A DNA stretch of 15,135 nt from an uncultured Lachnobacterium sp. (GTDB lineage Bacteria; Bacillota; Clostridia; Lachnospirales; Lachnospiraceae): contig CAMFPD010000033.1 in assembly GCA_945971355.1 (NCBI GenBank), forward strand, positions 1 to 15,135, written 5' to 3'. Positions within the stretch are counted from its first letter, which is position 1. Each line of letters opens with the position of its first letter. Below the pieces are notes generated by a model. The model had not been told where the DNA came from. It saw nothing but the letters and a program-made list of their open reading frames with translations, and ran no database searches. Shown in pieces: positions 1 through 7,042 of the stretch. The translations under genes and the position numbers were made by a program.

Positions 1-497
1 ATGCTCCAATGGTTCTTGTACAGCATATGCCAGCAGGGTTTACAAAATCTATGGCTGATAGACTGAATGAGATAAGTGAGGTTGAGGTAAAAGAGGCAGA
101 AGAAGGAGATAAGCTTGAGAAGGGGCATGTGTATGTTGCTCCGGGTGGAAAGCATATGACGGTAAAACGGAATGCTGACGGAACCCATAAGATTGCTTTG
201 AATGATATGCCAGCAATTGGTGGCCTTAAACCATGTGCAAATATCACATATGATTCACTTACAGAATGTGGATATGATGAAGTGGTATGTGTTGTTCTTA
301 CTGGAATGGGTGCGGATGGCACAAACGGTATTCTTTCCCTTTGTAAGAAGAAACCGATTTATGTGATTTCACAGAGTGCTGAAACATGTGTTGTATATGG
401 TATGCCAAAGGCAATTGCTGAGGCTGGAGTGGTTGATGAGGTCGTTACCCTGAATAATGTCGCTAAAACTATCACAAAGAATGTGGGGGTAAGATAA
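1..497 (+). CDS. cheB: CheB protein-glutamate methylesterase, C-terminal part (5' truncated)
   Basis: CheB removes methyl groups from chemoreceptor glutamates, and also deamidates receptor glutamines in many species, resetting sensitivity at the inner face of the membrane. The reading frame is open from base 3 with no start, so the window begins inside the gene; 164 residues remain. Visible are QHMPAGFT, whose His (visible residue 8) matches the catalytic His, the middle VYVAPGG segment, and TGMGADG, whose Asp (visible residue 105) matches the catalytic Asp. Their 97-residue spacing agrees with the family. The N-terminal response-regulator receiver domain and the catalytic Ser lie outside the window. 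The TAA stop at 495-497 directly abuts the ATG of cheA, so the two are probably translationally coupled. Identification is secure; only completeness is limited. Confidence 0.95.
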   Translation, partial: APMVLVQHMPAGFTKSMADRLNEISEVEVKEAEEGDKLEKGHVYVAPGGKHMTVKRNADGTHKIALNDMPAIGGLKPCANITYDSLTECGYDEVVCVVLTGMGADGTNGILSLCKKKPIYVISQSAETCVVYGMPKAIAEAGVVDEVVTLNNVAKTITKNVGVR

Positions 498-2606
498 ATG
501 GATGTTGGTCAGTATCTAGAGATTTTTATCGATGAAAGTTCGGAACATATTCAGACATTGTCTGATTGTATTATGACACTTGAGCAGGAGCCTGATAATA
601 AGGATACCATTAATGAAATATTCAGAGCAGCTCACTCATTAAAGGGTATGGCAGGAACAATGGGCTTCAAGAGAATGCAACACTTGACTCATGATATGGA
701 GAATGTATTCCAGGAAGTTAGAAGTGATAAAATTAAAGTAGACAGTTCTATGATTGATCTTTTATTTAAGTGTTTGGATGCAATTGATAAATATGTTGAG
801 AATATAAAGGAAAGCTCCGATGAAGGAACTGAGGACAATGAACTAATAATCAAAGAATTAAATGATTTCATTGCAAAAGCAAATGGTGAGGTTGTCGAAA
901 GTACTTCTGCAGCAGCGGAAGAGAAAATTGGAGAATCACAGGAAAGTTCTTCTTCAGATGATGAGAAGTATTCGTCAATAGAACTTACAGATGGTGAAAA
1001 GAAATCGATTGATGCTGCTATTTCTGATGGAAAGAAGATATATGGCTTTACAGTTTATATACAGAAGGAATGTCTGTTAAAGGCTGCTAGAGCATTTTTG
1101 GTATTTAGAGCGGTAGAAGATTTTTCGGAGATTCTTGTATACAGACCAAGTTCACAGGATATCGAAGATGAAAAATTCGAACTTAATTTTAGTTTCCTTG
1201 TAGCTGCTACTGAAGACATGGCTAAGATAAAGGCTGCAGCTGAAAATGTATCAGAGGTAGAAAAGGTTGCATGCGGTGAAGTTACAACCTTTAGAATTGA
1301 AGGGGAGGAGCCGGCAGAGGCAGTAGCTGAGCCTGCAAAGGTTGAAAATGCCCCAACAGAAATTAAAAATGAGCAGGCTGCACCTGCACCAAAGGCAGTG
1401 GAAAATAAAACTGCTGCACCTGCAAAGAAGACTGGAGCGGGAAAACCGGCTACAAGCCGTACTGTCAGGGTAGATATTGAGAAACTTGATCTTCTTATGA
1501 ATCAGGTTTCAGAGCTTATTATTGCAAAGAATTCTCTTGTTTCAATTAGTTCAAGTGATGGGCAGGATAACAGCCAGAACTTACACGATCAGATAGAATA
1601 CCTTGAGAGAATTACAACTAACCTTCATGAATCTGTTATGAAGGTTCGAATGGTTCCAATTGAGAGTGTTACACAGAAATATCCTCGAATGATTAGAGAT
1701 TTGGCAAGAACACTTAACAAGAAGATGGATCTTGTTATTACAGGTGAGGATACAGAATTAGACAGAACAGTAGTGGATCAGATTGGTGATCCTTTACAGC
1801 ATTTGCTTCGTAACTCAGCTGATCACGGACTTGAGAGTGCAGAGCTTCGTGCGGAAAGGGGTAAACCAGAGACTGGAACTATTTTCCTTAATGCATATCA
1901 GGAAGGTAATAACGTAGTTATCAAAGTTGGTGATGATGGTAATGGTATAGATACAGAGGCTGTTAAAAGAAAAGCTATTGAGCGTGGAATTGTCACAGCA
2001 GAGCAGGCTGATAGTATGTCTCAGAAAGAAATTGTCAATTTCCTTTTTATGCCAAGCTTTTCGATGGCAAAGCAGATTACCGATATCTCGGGCCGAGGTG
2101 TAGGTCTTGATGTAGTAAAGTCTGGTATTGAGCAGCTTGGTGGTGATGTGGAAGTCGCAACAGAACTTGGAAAAGGAACGATTTTCACAGTAAGATTGCC
2201 ACTTACACTTGCAATTATTCAGGCTTTGATGGTTGAAATCAGAGATGAGAAATATGCTATTGCATTAGGCTCTATTTCTAATATCGAAGATATTTCTGTT
2301 AATGATATTAAATATGTTCAGGCAAAGGAAGTTATTCATTTGCGTGGAAGTGTAATTCCTATTATAAGACTTGATAAAATGCTTGATATTGAACCTAAGG
2401 AGGAAGAGCCAGATCATCTTACTGTTGTTATTGTTCAGAAGGGTGATGCTCAGGCAGGTCTTGTTGTTGACAATTTAATTGGACAGCAGGAGATAGTTAT
2501 TAAGTCACTTGGTAAATATATTAACGGAAACAAGCTTATCAGTGGAGCAACTATTCTTGGTGATGGTGAAGTGGCATTGATACTTGATGTTAATACACTT
2601 ATGTAA
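498..2606 (+). CDS. cheA: CheA chemotaxis histidine kinase
   Basis: CheA autophosphorylates on a histidine and passes phosphate to CheY and CheB in the receptor-CheW-CheA array. The 702-residue protein has the full five-domain layout. P1/HPt is at about 1-105, with the phospho-accepting His46 in AAHSLKG. The P2 response-regulator docking domain is at about 178-268, followed by an Ala/Pro/Glu/Lys-rich linker at 270-320. P3 dimerisation is at about 321-385. The P4 ATPase is at about 386-570, with N box LLRNSADHG (436-444), G1 GDDGNGID (478-485), F box FMPSFS (517-522) and G2 GRGVGLDVV (532-540). The P5 CheW-like domain is at about 572-702. All key residues appear intact. The ATG follows the cheB stop with no gap; a GGGGG stretch at 485-489, inside cheB, is the likely ribosome binding site. 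Confidence 0.98.
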   Translation: MDVGQYLEIFIDESSEHIQTLSDCIMTLEQEPDNKDTINEIFRAAHSLKGMAGTMGFKRMQHLTHDMENVFQEVRSDKIKVDSSMIDLLFKCLDAIDKYVENIKESSDEGTEDNELIIKELNDFIAKANGEVVESTSAAAEEKIGESQESSSSDDEKYSSIELTDGEKKSIDAAISDGKKIYGFTVYIQKECLLKAARAFLVFRAVEDFSEILVYRPSSQDIEDEKFELNFSFLVAATEDMAKIKAAAENVSEVEKVACGEVTTFRIEGEEPAEAVAEPAKVENAPTEIKNEQAAPAPKAVENKTAAPAKKTGAGKPATSRTVRVDIEKLDLLMNQVSELIIAKNSLVSISSSDGQDNSQNLHDQIEYLERITTNLHESVMKVRMVPIESVTQKYPRMIRDLARTLNKKMDLVITGEDTELDRTVVDQIGDPLQHLLRNSADHGLESAELRAERGKPETGTIFLNAYQEGNNVVIKVGDDGNGIDTEAVKRKAIERGIVTAEQADSMSQKEIVNFLFMPSFSMAKQITDISGRGVGLDVVKSGIEQLGGDVEVATELGKGTIFTVRLPLTLAIIQALMVEIRDEKYAIALGSISNIEDISVNDIKYVQAKEVIHLRGSVIPIIRLDKMLDIEPKEEEPDHLTVVIVQKGDAQAGLVVDNLIGQQEIVIKSLGKYINGNKLISGATILGDGEVALILDVNTLM

Positions 2607-2622
2607 TAGGAGGCGAAGAAAT

Positions 2623-3090
2623 ATGGCAGATATTATAGATACAACTGAGAAAGAAACCAAACAGTTTATCGTTGTCAGAATTGGGGGCGAGAAATTTGGA
2701 ATAGATATCGGATACGTAGACAATATTATTCGCTTACAGAAGATTACCAGAGTTCCAAAAGCTCAGGTTTGGTTCAAGGGAATAATTAATTTACGTGGTG
2801 AGATTGTCCCTGTAATGAGTGCTCGTATTAAGATGGGGTTAGAAGATGATGTATTTACTAATGCATCAAGAATCATTATTCTTAAACTTGAAGAAAAGGG
2901 AGAACTTGGTCTGATTGTTGATGAGGTCTGTGAGGTTGTTACATTAGTGACAGATGAGATTGAAACACCTAATGTAGACACAGGAACTCCTGGAAAAGAT
3001 TTATTTATCAATGGGGTAGGAAAAAATGGGGACGAGCTTATTTCTTTATTTGAATTAAGCGCTATCATTGACGAAAAAGATAATAATTAG
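2623..3090 (+). CDS. cheW: CheW chemotaxis coupling protein
   Basis: CheW links chemoreceptors to the CheA P5 domain. The protein is 155 residues, a normal size, with two SH3-like beta subdomains and the family hallmark INLRGEIVPV at about 55-64, whose Arg58 is the conserved CheA/receptor contact. The second subdomain carries GLIVDEVCEV (96-105). The frame is open further upstream to 2584, but that extension (13 residues, Arg-rich) overlaps the end of cheA and has no ribosome binding site. The ATG at 2623 sits 9 bases after AGGAGG (2608-2613), so I use it. Sixteen bases separate it from cheA. A conspicuous hairpin follows the stop codon. Confidence 0.97.
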   Translation: MADIIDTTEKETKQFIVVRIGGEKFGIDIGYVDNIIRLQKITRVPKAQVWFKGIINLRGEIVPVMSARIKMGLEDDVFTNASRIIILKLEEKGELGLIVDEVCEVVTLVTDEIETPNVDTGTPGKDLFINGVGKNGDELISLFELSAIIDEKDNN

Positions 3091-3095
3091 TTTAT

Positions 3096-3124
3096 TATAG
3101 TGAGGTTCCTTGGGCCTCACTATA
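3096..3124 (+). other. Intercistronic hairpin between cheW and cheC
   Basis: TATAGTGAGG (3096-3105) and CCTCACTATA (3115-3124) form a perfect 10-bp stem. The 9-base loop could close further by two G-U pairs and one C-G pair. No T-run follows on either strand, so this is not a typical intrinsic terminator. It ends 7 bases before the cheC GGAGG (3132-3136). Possible roles are mRNA processing or stabilisation, or adjusting the cheA/W to cheC/D ratio. The pairing is seen directly; the role is inference. Confidence 0.7.
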
Positions 3125-3142
3125 TAAAATTGGAGGAAATTT

Positions 3143-3763
3143 ATGAGCACTTTTTCATTGAATAATATTAATGAAATGTACATGGATGTACTTAAAGAGA
3201 TTGGTAATATAGGTGCAGGTAATGCTACAACTTCTATCGCCAGTATGTTGGGAACTAAGATGGAGATGAATGTACCTAAGGTTCAGCTTTTAGATGCTTC
3301 AAAACTGGGTGAGGCTATTTGCCCAGAGGAGGAGACTGTAGTAGGAATCTTTCTTGAGGTGTGTGAAGATATTACAGGAAGTATGATGTTTTTAATGGAG
3401 TTGCCTTCAGCTCATTTTCTTGTTAATAAGCTTATGATGAGAGACCCTTCATATAATGAACCATTTGATGAGATGGATCTTTCGGCAATGAAAGAGATTG
3501 GAAATATTATTGCTGCTTCATATTTGTCAGCTTTATCAAGCATGACAAATTTAAGAATTCAGCCTTCTATACCTTTTATTGCTGTAGATATGGCTGCGGC
3601 TATACTTAGTGTTCCAGCAATTCAATTTGGACAGTATGGGGACAATGCTTTGTTTATTGAAACTGAATTTGGGGATGATGTTGTAATGAATGGTTACTAC
3701 ATATTAATGCCAGATCCAGATTCATATGAAAAGATACTAGGTGCGTTAGGAATACAGGTATAG
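3143..3763 (+). CDS. cheC: CheC, CheY-P phosphatase
   Basis: CheC dephosphorylates CheY-P and binds CheD, forming a feedback loop in Gram-positive chemotaxis. The 206-residue protein shows two copies of the CheC/CheX/FliY phosphatase signature [D/S]-x3-E-x2-N-x22-P. The first is D15, E19, N22 and P45 (within LKEIGNIGAGNA); the second is S114, E118, N121 and P144 (within MKEIGNIIAAS). Both sites keep the catalytic Glu/Asn pair and exact spacing. The absence of a C-terminal SpoA domain and the normal CheC length argue against FliY. The ATG at 3143 is 6 bases after GGAGG (3132-3136). The gene is 12 bases upstream of cheD, whose product is its usual partner. Confidence 0.96.
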   Translation: MSTFSLNNINEMYMDVLKEIGNIGAGNATTSIASMLGTKMEMNVPKVQLLDASKLGEAICPEEETVVGIFLEVCEDITGSMMFLMELPSAHFLVNKLMMRDPSYNEPFDEMDLSAMKEIGNIIAASYLSALSSMTNLRIQPSIPFIAVDMAAAILSVPAIQFGQYGDNALFIETEFGDDVVMNGYYILMPDPDSYEKILGALGIQV

Positions 3764-3775
3764 GAGTATTTTTGA

Positions 3776-4261
3776 ATGGGAAATGTGATTAAGGTTGGAA
3801 TGGCAGATCTTAATATTGCAAAAGCTCCAGATTCTCTGACAACCTTGGGTCTAGGCTCATGTATAGGACTTACTTTGTATGATCCTGTAGCAAAAGTGGG
3901 GGGACTGGTGCATTATATGCTGCCAGATAGTACTAAATTAAAAAATAATTCAAATATTGCCAAATTTGGGGACACAGGAATTAGAGAACTGTACAATAAA
4001 ATGATTGCCAATGGAGCAAGTCCTTCAAGGATGGTAGCAAAGATTGCTGGTGGGGCAAAAATGTTCGAGGTCAGTGGTCTTTCAAATGTTGGAAATGTTG
4101 GAGAGCGCAATGCTGAGGAAGCAAAAATTATGCTTAAAGAATTAAAGATACGTCTGATTGCAGAAGATACAGGCTTGAATTATGGACGTACAGTTGTGCT
4201 TGATTGTGAAAATGGTAATTACATAATCAAGGCAGTTGGAAAGCCGGAAAAGGTGATTTAA
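3776..4261 (+). CDS. cheD: CheD, chemoreceptor glutamine deamidase
   Basis: CheD deamidates specific receptor glutamines and stimulates CheC. The protein has 161 residues, typical for the family. The catalytic triad is visible with the spacing known from Thermotoga CheD: Thr23, Cys29 in LGLGSCIGLTLYD, and His46 in GGLVHYMLPDS. Also conserved are KIAGGAKMF (about 88-96) and the family-like NVGERN segment (about 106-111). The ATG at 3776 lies 9 bases after GGAG (3763-3766), which overlaps the cheC stop. Only 2 bases separate the stop from the next small gene, so cheC, cheD and the small membrane protein are probably co-translated from one message. Confidence 0.97.
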   Translation: MGNVIKVGMADLNIAKAPDSLTTLGLGSCIGLTLYDPVAKVGGLVHYMLPDSTKLKNNSNIAKFGDTGIRELYNKMIANGASPSRMVAKIAGGAKMFEVSGLSNVGNVGERNAEEAKIMLKELKIRLIAEDTGLNYGRTVVLDCENGNYIIKAVGKPEKVI

Positions 4262-4263
4262 TT

Positions 4264-4551
4264 ATGAAAACAAAATATATACCAGCACTTGTGATGCTTT
4301 TGGCAGGGGTGGTTAACTGCTTATATACAATGTTATCGGGAATGAGCTTGCTGGATTTCACGAAAAGACTTTTAATTGTTCTGATTATATTCTATATTAT
4401 AGGTGTGGTTGTTAAGATTGTTATTGACATGAATTTTAAAGATTTAGGTGATGACAATCAGAAAAAACAATCCGAGGAGAATGAAGCTGGAAAGCTTGAT
4501 GATATTGAGAATATCAATACTGATGAGAAAATCGAATCATCAGAAGAATAA
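4264..4551 (+). CDS. Small two-helix membrane protein, unknown function
   Basis: I do not recognise a named family. The 95-residue product has two hydrophobic segments (about 5-24 and 36-55) joined by a short loop, then a charged, strongly acidic tail (about 60-95, rich in Glu, Asp, Asn and Lys) that is probably disordered. By the positive-inside rule the Lys/Arg near residues 2-4 and 34-35 do not settle topology. The ATG follows AGGTGA (4252-4257) and comes 2 bases after the cheD stop, so it is part of the operon. Codon use matches its neighbours. Placement between cheD and sigma-28 suggests a motility-linked role, perhaps at the membrane next to the flagellar export gate or receptors, but that is inference only. 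Confidence 0.8.
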   Translation: MKTKYIPALVMLLAGVVNCLYTMLSGMSLLDFTKRLLIVLIIFYIIGVVVKIVIDMNFKDLGDDNQKKQSEENEAGKLDDIENINTDEKIESSEE

Positions 4552-4565
4552 CTATGGGTGGTTGA

Positions 4566-5330
4566 ATGAAGACAGTAGATAAGGAAAAGCTTTGGAAGGA
4601 TTATCAGAAAAAACCTACACGTGAATTGCGAGAACAATTGATAATTGAATATTCGCAGTTAGTCAAACTTGTTGCTGGAAGATTGAGCATGTACTTGGGA
4701 CATAATGTTGAGTATGATGATTTGGTTGGGTATGGAATATTTGGACTTATTGATGCTATTGATAAATTTGATGCTGACAAAAATGTAAAATTTGAAACGT
4801 ATGCAAGTCTTAGAATTCGTGGTTCCATTTTAGACCAAATTAGAAAAATGGACTGGATTCCAAGAACTGTGAGACAGCGTCAAAGAAAACTTGAAGAGGC
4901 AATAAAACAAATCGAAGTGCGTACAGGAAAAACTGCCAGTGATGAAGAACTGGCAAAGGAACTTGGAATTTCTGAAGAGGAGCTTCTAAGCTGGCAGTCA
5001 CAACTTAAAGTTACCAATCTTGTTTCTATGACCGAGTTTGAAGAGACAGGAACGGAACCGGCAATGGATACGACACATAATTCTCATTTTGCACAACCTG
5101 AAGAGGTGATTGCAAAAGATGAATTAAAAAAGACTTTAACAGAAGCTCTTGAGTGTTTGACGGAGAAGGAACGTAAGGTGATTGAGTTGTATTATTATGA
5201 GGAGATGACACTTAAGGAAATTAGTAAAATTCTAGATGTGTCTGAATCAAGAGTATCGCAATTGCATACAAAATCTCTGATTAAAATGAAAAAAATAATG
5301 GGACCTTATATGGATATCTTAGTTGATTGA
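4566..5330 (+). CDS. RNA polymerase sigma-28 factor (FliA/SigD/WhiG family)
   Basis: This sigma factor directs late flagellar, chemotaxis and autolysin genes. The 254-residue protein has the alternative-sigma layout without region 1. Region 2 is at about 25-95, including the core-binding YDDLVGYGIFGLIDAIDKFD and the -10 recognition part FETYASLRIRGSILDQ. Region 3 is at about 97-150, starting with the FliA-typical DWIPRTVRQ. Region 4 is at about 190-243, with a helix-turn-helix covering MTLKEISKILDVSESRVSQL. The location after cheD matches sigD of B. subtilis, so sigD would be the natural symbol, although fliA is used in many clostridia. The ATG at 4566 follows a modest GGGTGG (4555-4560). No anti-sigma gene (flgM) is in the window. 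Confidence 0.96.
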   Translation: MKTVDKEKLWKDYQKKPTRELREQLIIEYSQLVKLVAGRLSMYLGHNVEYDDLVGYGIFGLIDAIDKFDADKNVKFETYASLRIRGSILDQIRKMDWIPRTVRQRQRKLEEAIKQIEVRTGKTASDEELAKELGISEEELLSWQSQLKVTNLVSMTEFEETGTEPAMDTTHNSHFAQPEEVIAKDELKKTLTEALECLTEKERKVIELYYYEEMTLKEISKILDVSESRVSQLHTKSLIKMKKIMGPYMDILVD

Positions 5331-5345
5331 TGAAGGGGAGCTAGT

Positions 5346-5660
5346 ATGACAATTAGACCAGTTGATTTTAATGGGATGATACAGAGAACTGATGATGTTG
5401 CACAGTTAAAGCATCAGGAGGATGCAAAGCCTATACAACATCAACAGAATATACAGGTTCAGGTTGATAAAAGAGAGGATACTTTAGCACACCATGTTTC
5501 GGATGCGAATGAAACTGCTAAGACAAACAGTGAGTCAGAGGGCAGTGGAAATCAATATTTCGGTGATGGTGGAAGATTTAGAAAAAAGAAAAAAAAGCCT
5601 ACGGAAAAAGATCAGGTTATTAAGAAAAATTCCGTGGGTACTTTTGATATAAAAATATAG
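5346..5660 (+). CDS. Short conserved-looking protein with Lys-rich tail, unknown function
   Basis: The product has 104 residues, no signal peptide and no hydrophobic segment. The N-terminus (IRPVDFNGMIQRTDDV) looks folded or motif-like. The middle is Gln-rich (about 28-45), and then comes an Asp/Glu/Ser-rich stretch. A GNQYFGDGG segment leads to a basic cluster at about 78-85 (RFRKKKKK), followed by a short hydrophobic end (VGTFDIKI). Composition suggests a mostly disordered protein with conserved ends. The start follows a good AGGGGAG (5334-5340), 15 bases after the sigma-28 stop and 10 bases before the next gene. I recall similar short proteins at this spot in other Lachnospiraceae motility loci but cannot verify it here. 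The basic patch could bind acidic partners or RNA; no function is assigned. Confidence 0.82.
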   Translation: MTIRPVDFNGMIQRTDDVAQLKHQEDAKPIQHQQNIQVQVDKREDTLAHHVSDANETAKTNSESEGSGNQYFGDGGRFRKKKKKPTEKDQVIKKNSVGTFDIKI

Positions 5661-5670
5661 AGGGAATATA

Positions 5671-6468
5671 ATGACTGCATTAGAAATTACATTGATAATT
5701 ATAGGTGTTGTGTTTTTGGTGGGAAGTTTTTTTGTTTCTGACAAGTTATCAAAACATGATATAGACCAAATTGCAAAAATGAGCGAGGAAGAGCTGAGAC
5801 TGATTGTAAATAAACAGTTAGAGTTGGCAAAGAATGAGATACAGCTGGCTATAGAGAATGGAATAGATGAGACAACTGAAACTACAAAGAGAGCCTTAGA
5901 ACGTGAAACAAATGAGAAAATTAATGGAATAAGTGAATTTAGTGATACCGTTTTGGAGTCTATAAATAAATCTCATAATGAAATCATGTTTTTATACAGT
6001 ATGTTGAATGATAAACATAAAGATTTGACGGAACTCGCATCAAGCCTGCAGGAATTTTCAACTAATTTACGTAATTCTGAAAATGAAATGATAGAGAGGC
6101 TTGCGGGGGCAACGGCTGAGTTTGAACAGAGAAAAAATTCAATCGCAATTTCGGAATCTGTAGTAAAAACCTCTGATTCTTTAAACAAGGCAAATATGAA
6201 GAAGCCGGTTAGTGCAACAACTAACAGCAAACCAATAAAGGCAGAGAAAAAAGAAAAAAAAGACCTTGAAATTAATTCTTTAAAAGTCGATGCCAAGAGT
6301 TTTGAAACAGCTGGAGATACACTGGAAGATTTTGAGAAGATTGACAATGAAACGATTATGGAATTACATTCAGAAGGTAAAAGTGATGTGGAAATTGCAA
6401 GACTTTTAGGATGTGGTCTTGGAGAGGTTAGACTTGTAATAGGACTACATAAAGGAGAAAACAGGTGA
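5671..6468 (+). CDS. SwrB-like membrane coiled-coil protein (DUF6115-type)
   Basis: The product has 265 residues. A single N-terminal membrane helix (about 5-22) is followed by a long polar, Glu/Lys-rich region likely to form coiled coil (about 28-155), a Lys/Ser-rich linker (about 165-215), and a compact C-terminal module (about 226-262). That module reads like a helix-turn-helix (ELHSEGKSDVEIARLLGCG, then GEVRLVIGL) and resembles the DUF6115 module. In B. subtilis the gene right after sigD is swrB, whose product is membrane-anchored and promotes flagellar basal body maturation and export. Position and architecture fit that role, although this protein is longer than B. subtilis SwrB. The ATG follows AGAGGGAA (5659-5666). 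The stop overlaps the next start by 4 bases. Confidence 0.82.
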   Translation: MTALEITLIIIGVVFLVGSFFVSDKLSKHDIDQIAKMSEEELRLIVNKQLELAKNEIQLAIENGIDETTETTKRALERETNEKINGISEFSDTVLESINKSHNEIMFLYSMLNDKHKDLTELASSLQEFSTNLRNSENEMIERLAGATAEFEQRKNSIAISESVVKTSDSLNKANMKKPVSATTNSKPIKAEKKEKKDLEINSLKVDAKSFETAGDTLEDFEKIDNETIMELHSEGKSDVEIARLLGCGLGEVRLVIGLHKGENR

Positions 6469-7010
6469 GACTAAAGTATTATTTAAGAGGATTGGGCCTT
6501 GGAATCATTTTTACATGTGTGATTCTTATGATTTTTTCAAATGGCAATAAATCAAAGGATACAAGTGTTGTTGAAGACAGTAATGGAATTGAATTGACAG
6601 AGGCTGTTGGAAATGATTTCGACAGTAATGAAGAAGAGGAACCGAGTGTTACGGACGAGAGTAACAATGATGAAAATGATAGTAACTCAAATGATGAAAA
6701 TGATAGTAACTCAAATGATGAGATTCAGAGTTTGGATGAAAATATAAATAAACCGATCGATGATCAGACTGTTAATGAAATAACAGGTGATTCTGGAGAG
6801 TTGGAGTCGGAATATGTCAGCCTTGTGATTGAACAGGGAGATATTGCAAGGAATGTGGCTGAAAAGTTATATGAAGATGGCATTATCAATGATGTAGAAG
6901 CCTTCAGAAAATATTTGGGTGAGACAGGAGTTTCGCATACACTGCATGCTGGAGAATACCAGATAAAGGTAGGAGCAACTTTCGAAGAAATTGTAGAAGC
7001 TCTTAAATAA
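6465..7010 (+). CDS. Membrane-anchored protein with MltG/YceG LysM-like domain only
   Basis: The product has 181 residues: one N-terminal membrane helix (about 7-25), a long acidic Asn/Asp/Ser/Glu linker (about 28-115) with a short tandem repeat, and a C-terminal domain (about 116-181). That domain matches the LysM-like subdomain of endolytic transglycosylase MltG: VSLVIEQGDIARNVAEKL, then DVEAFRKYL, HAGEYQIKVG and FEEIVEALK. The MltG catalytic domain with its active-site Glu is absent, so transglycosylase activity is not expected; it may bind peptidoglycan outside the membrane. The start is GTG at 6465, 7 bases after AGGAG (6453-6457), overlapping the previous stop by 4 bases (GTGA), which implies coupled translation. 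It is the last gene before the rpsB promoter. Automated annotation could wrongly call it MltG. Confidence 0.8.
   Translation: MRLKYYLRGLGLGIIFTCVILMIFSNGNKSKDTSVVEDSNGIELTEAVGNDFDSNEEEEPSVTDESNNDENDSNSNDENDSNSNDEIQSLDENINKPIDDQTVNEITGDSGELESEYVSLVIEQGDIARNVAEKLYEDGIINDVEAFRKYLGETGVSHTLHAGEYQIKVGATFEEIVEALK
6666..6721 (+). repeat. 24-bp in-frame tandem repeat (2.3 copies)
   Basis: Two identical 24-base units (6666-6689 and 6690-6713) are followed by the first 8 bases of a third (6714-6721). Each encodes NDENDSNS within the acidic linker of the MltG-like protein. The exact identity points to a recent slippage duplication. As the unit is a multiple of three, copy number changes would only alter linker length. 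Confidence 0.9.
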
Positions 7011-7013
7011 ATC

Positions 7014-7042
7014 TTGCAATTAAACCTTTGACATGTTATAAT
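7014..7042 (+). promoter_or_regulatory. Extended -10 promoter for rpsB-tsf
   Basis: A -35-like TTGCAA (7014-7019), a 17-base spacer and a perfect -10 TATAAT (7037-7042) with an upstream TG (7034-7035) form an extended -10 sigma-70/SigA-type promoter. Transcription would start near 7049-7050, giving a leader of about 115 bases. An inverted repeat CCTTTG/CAAAGG (7025-7030, 7045-7050) brackets the -10 box. A perfect TTGACA (7028-7033) also lies inside the spacer but has no properly spaced -10 of its own. Confidence 0.75.

Noticed and set aside
3096..3124. Hairpin after cheW as an intrinsic terminator
   Set aside because: No T-run follows on either strand, and the downstream genes cheC and cheD have no evident promoter of their own.
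5973..6347. 124-residue minus-strand frame opposite the SwrB-like gene
   Set aside because: Composition (Ser/Phe-rich) mirrors the Glu/Lys-rich coiled coil on the other strand; no ribosome binding site considered convincing.
6465..7010. Calling this gene mltG (active endolytic transglycosylase)
   Set aside because: Only the LysM-like subdomain is present; the catalytic domain is missing.
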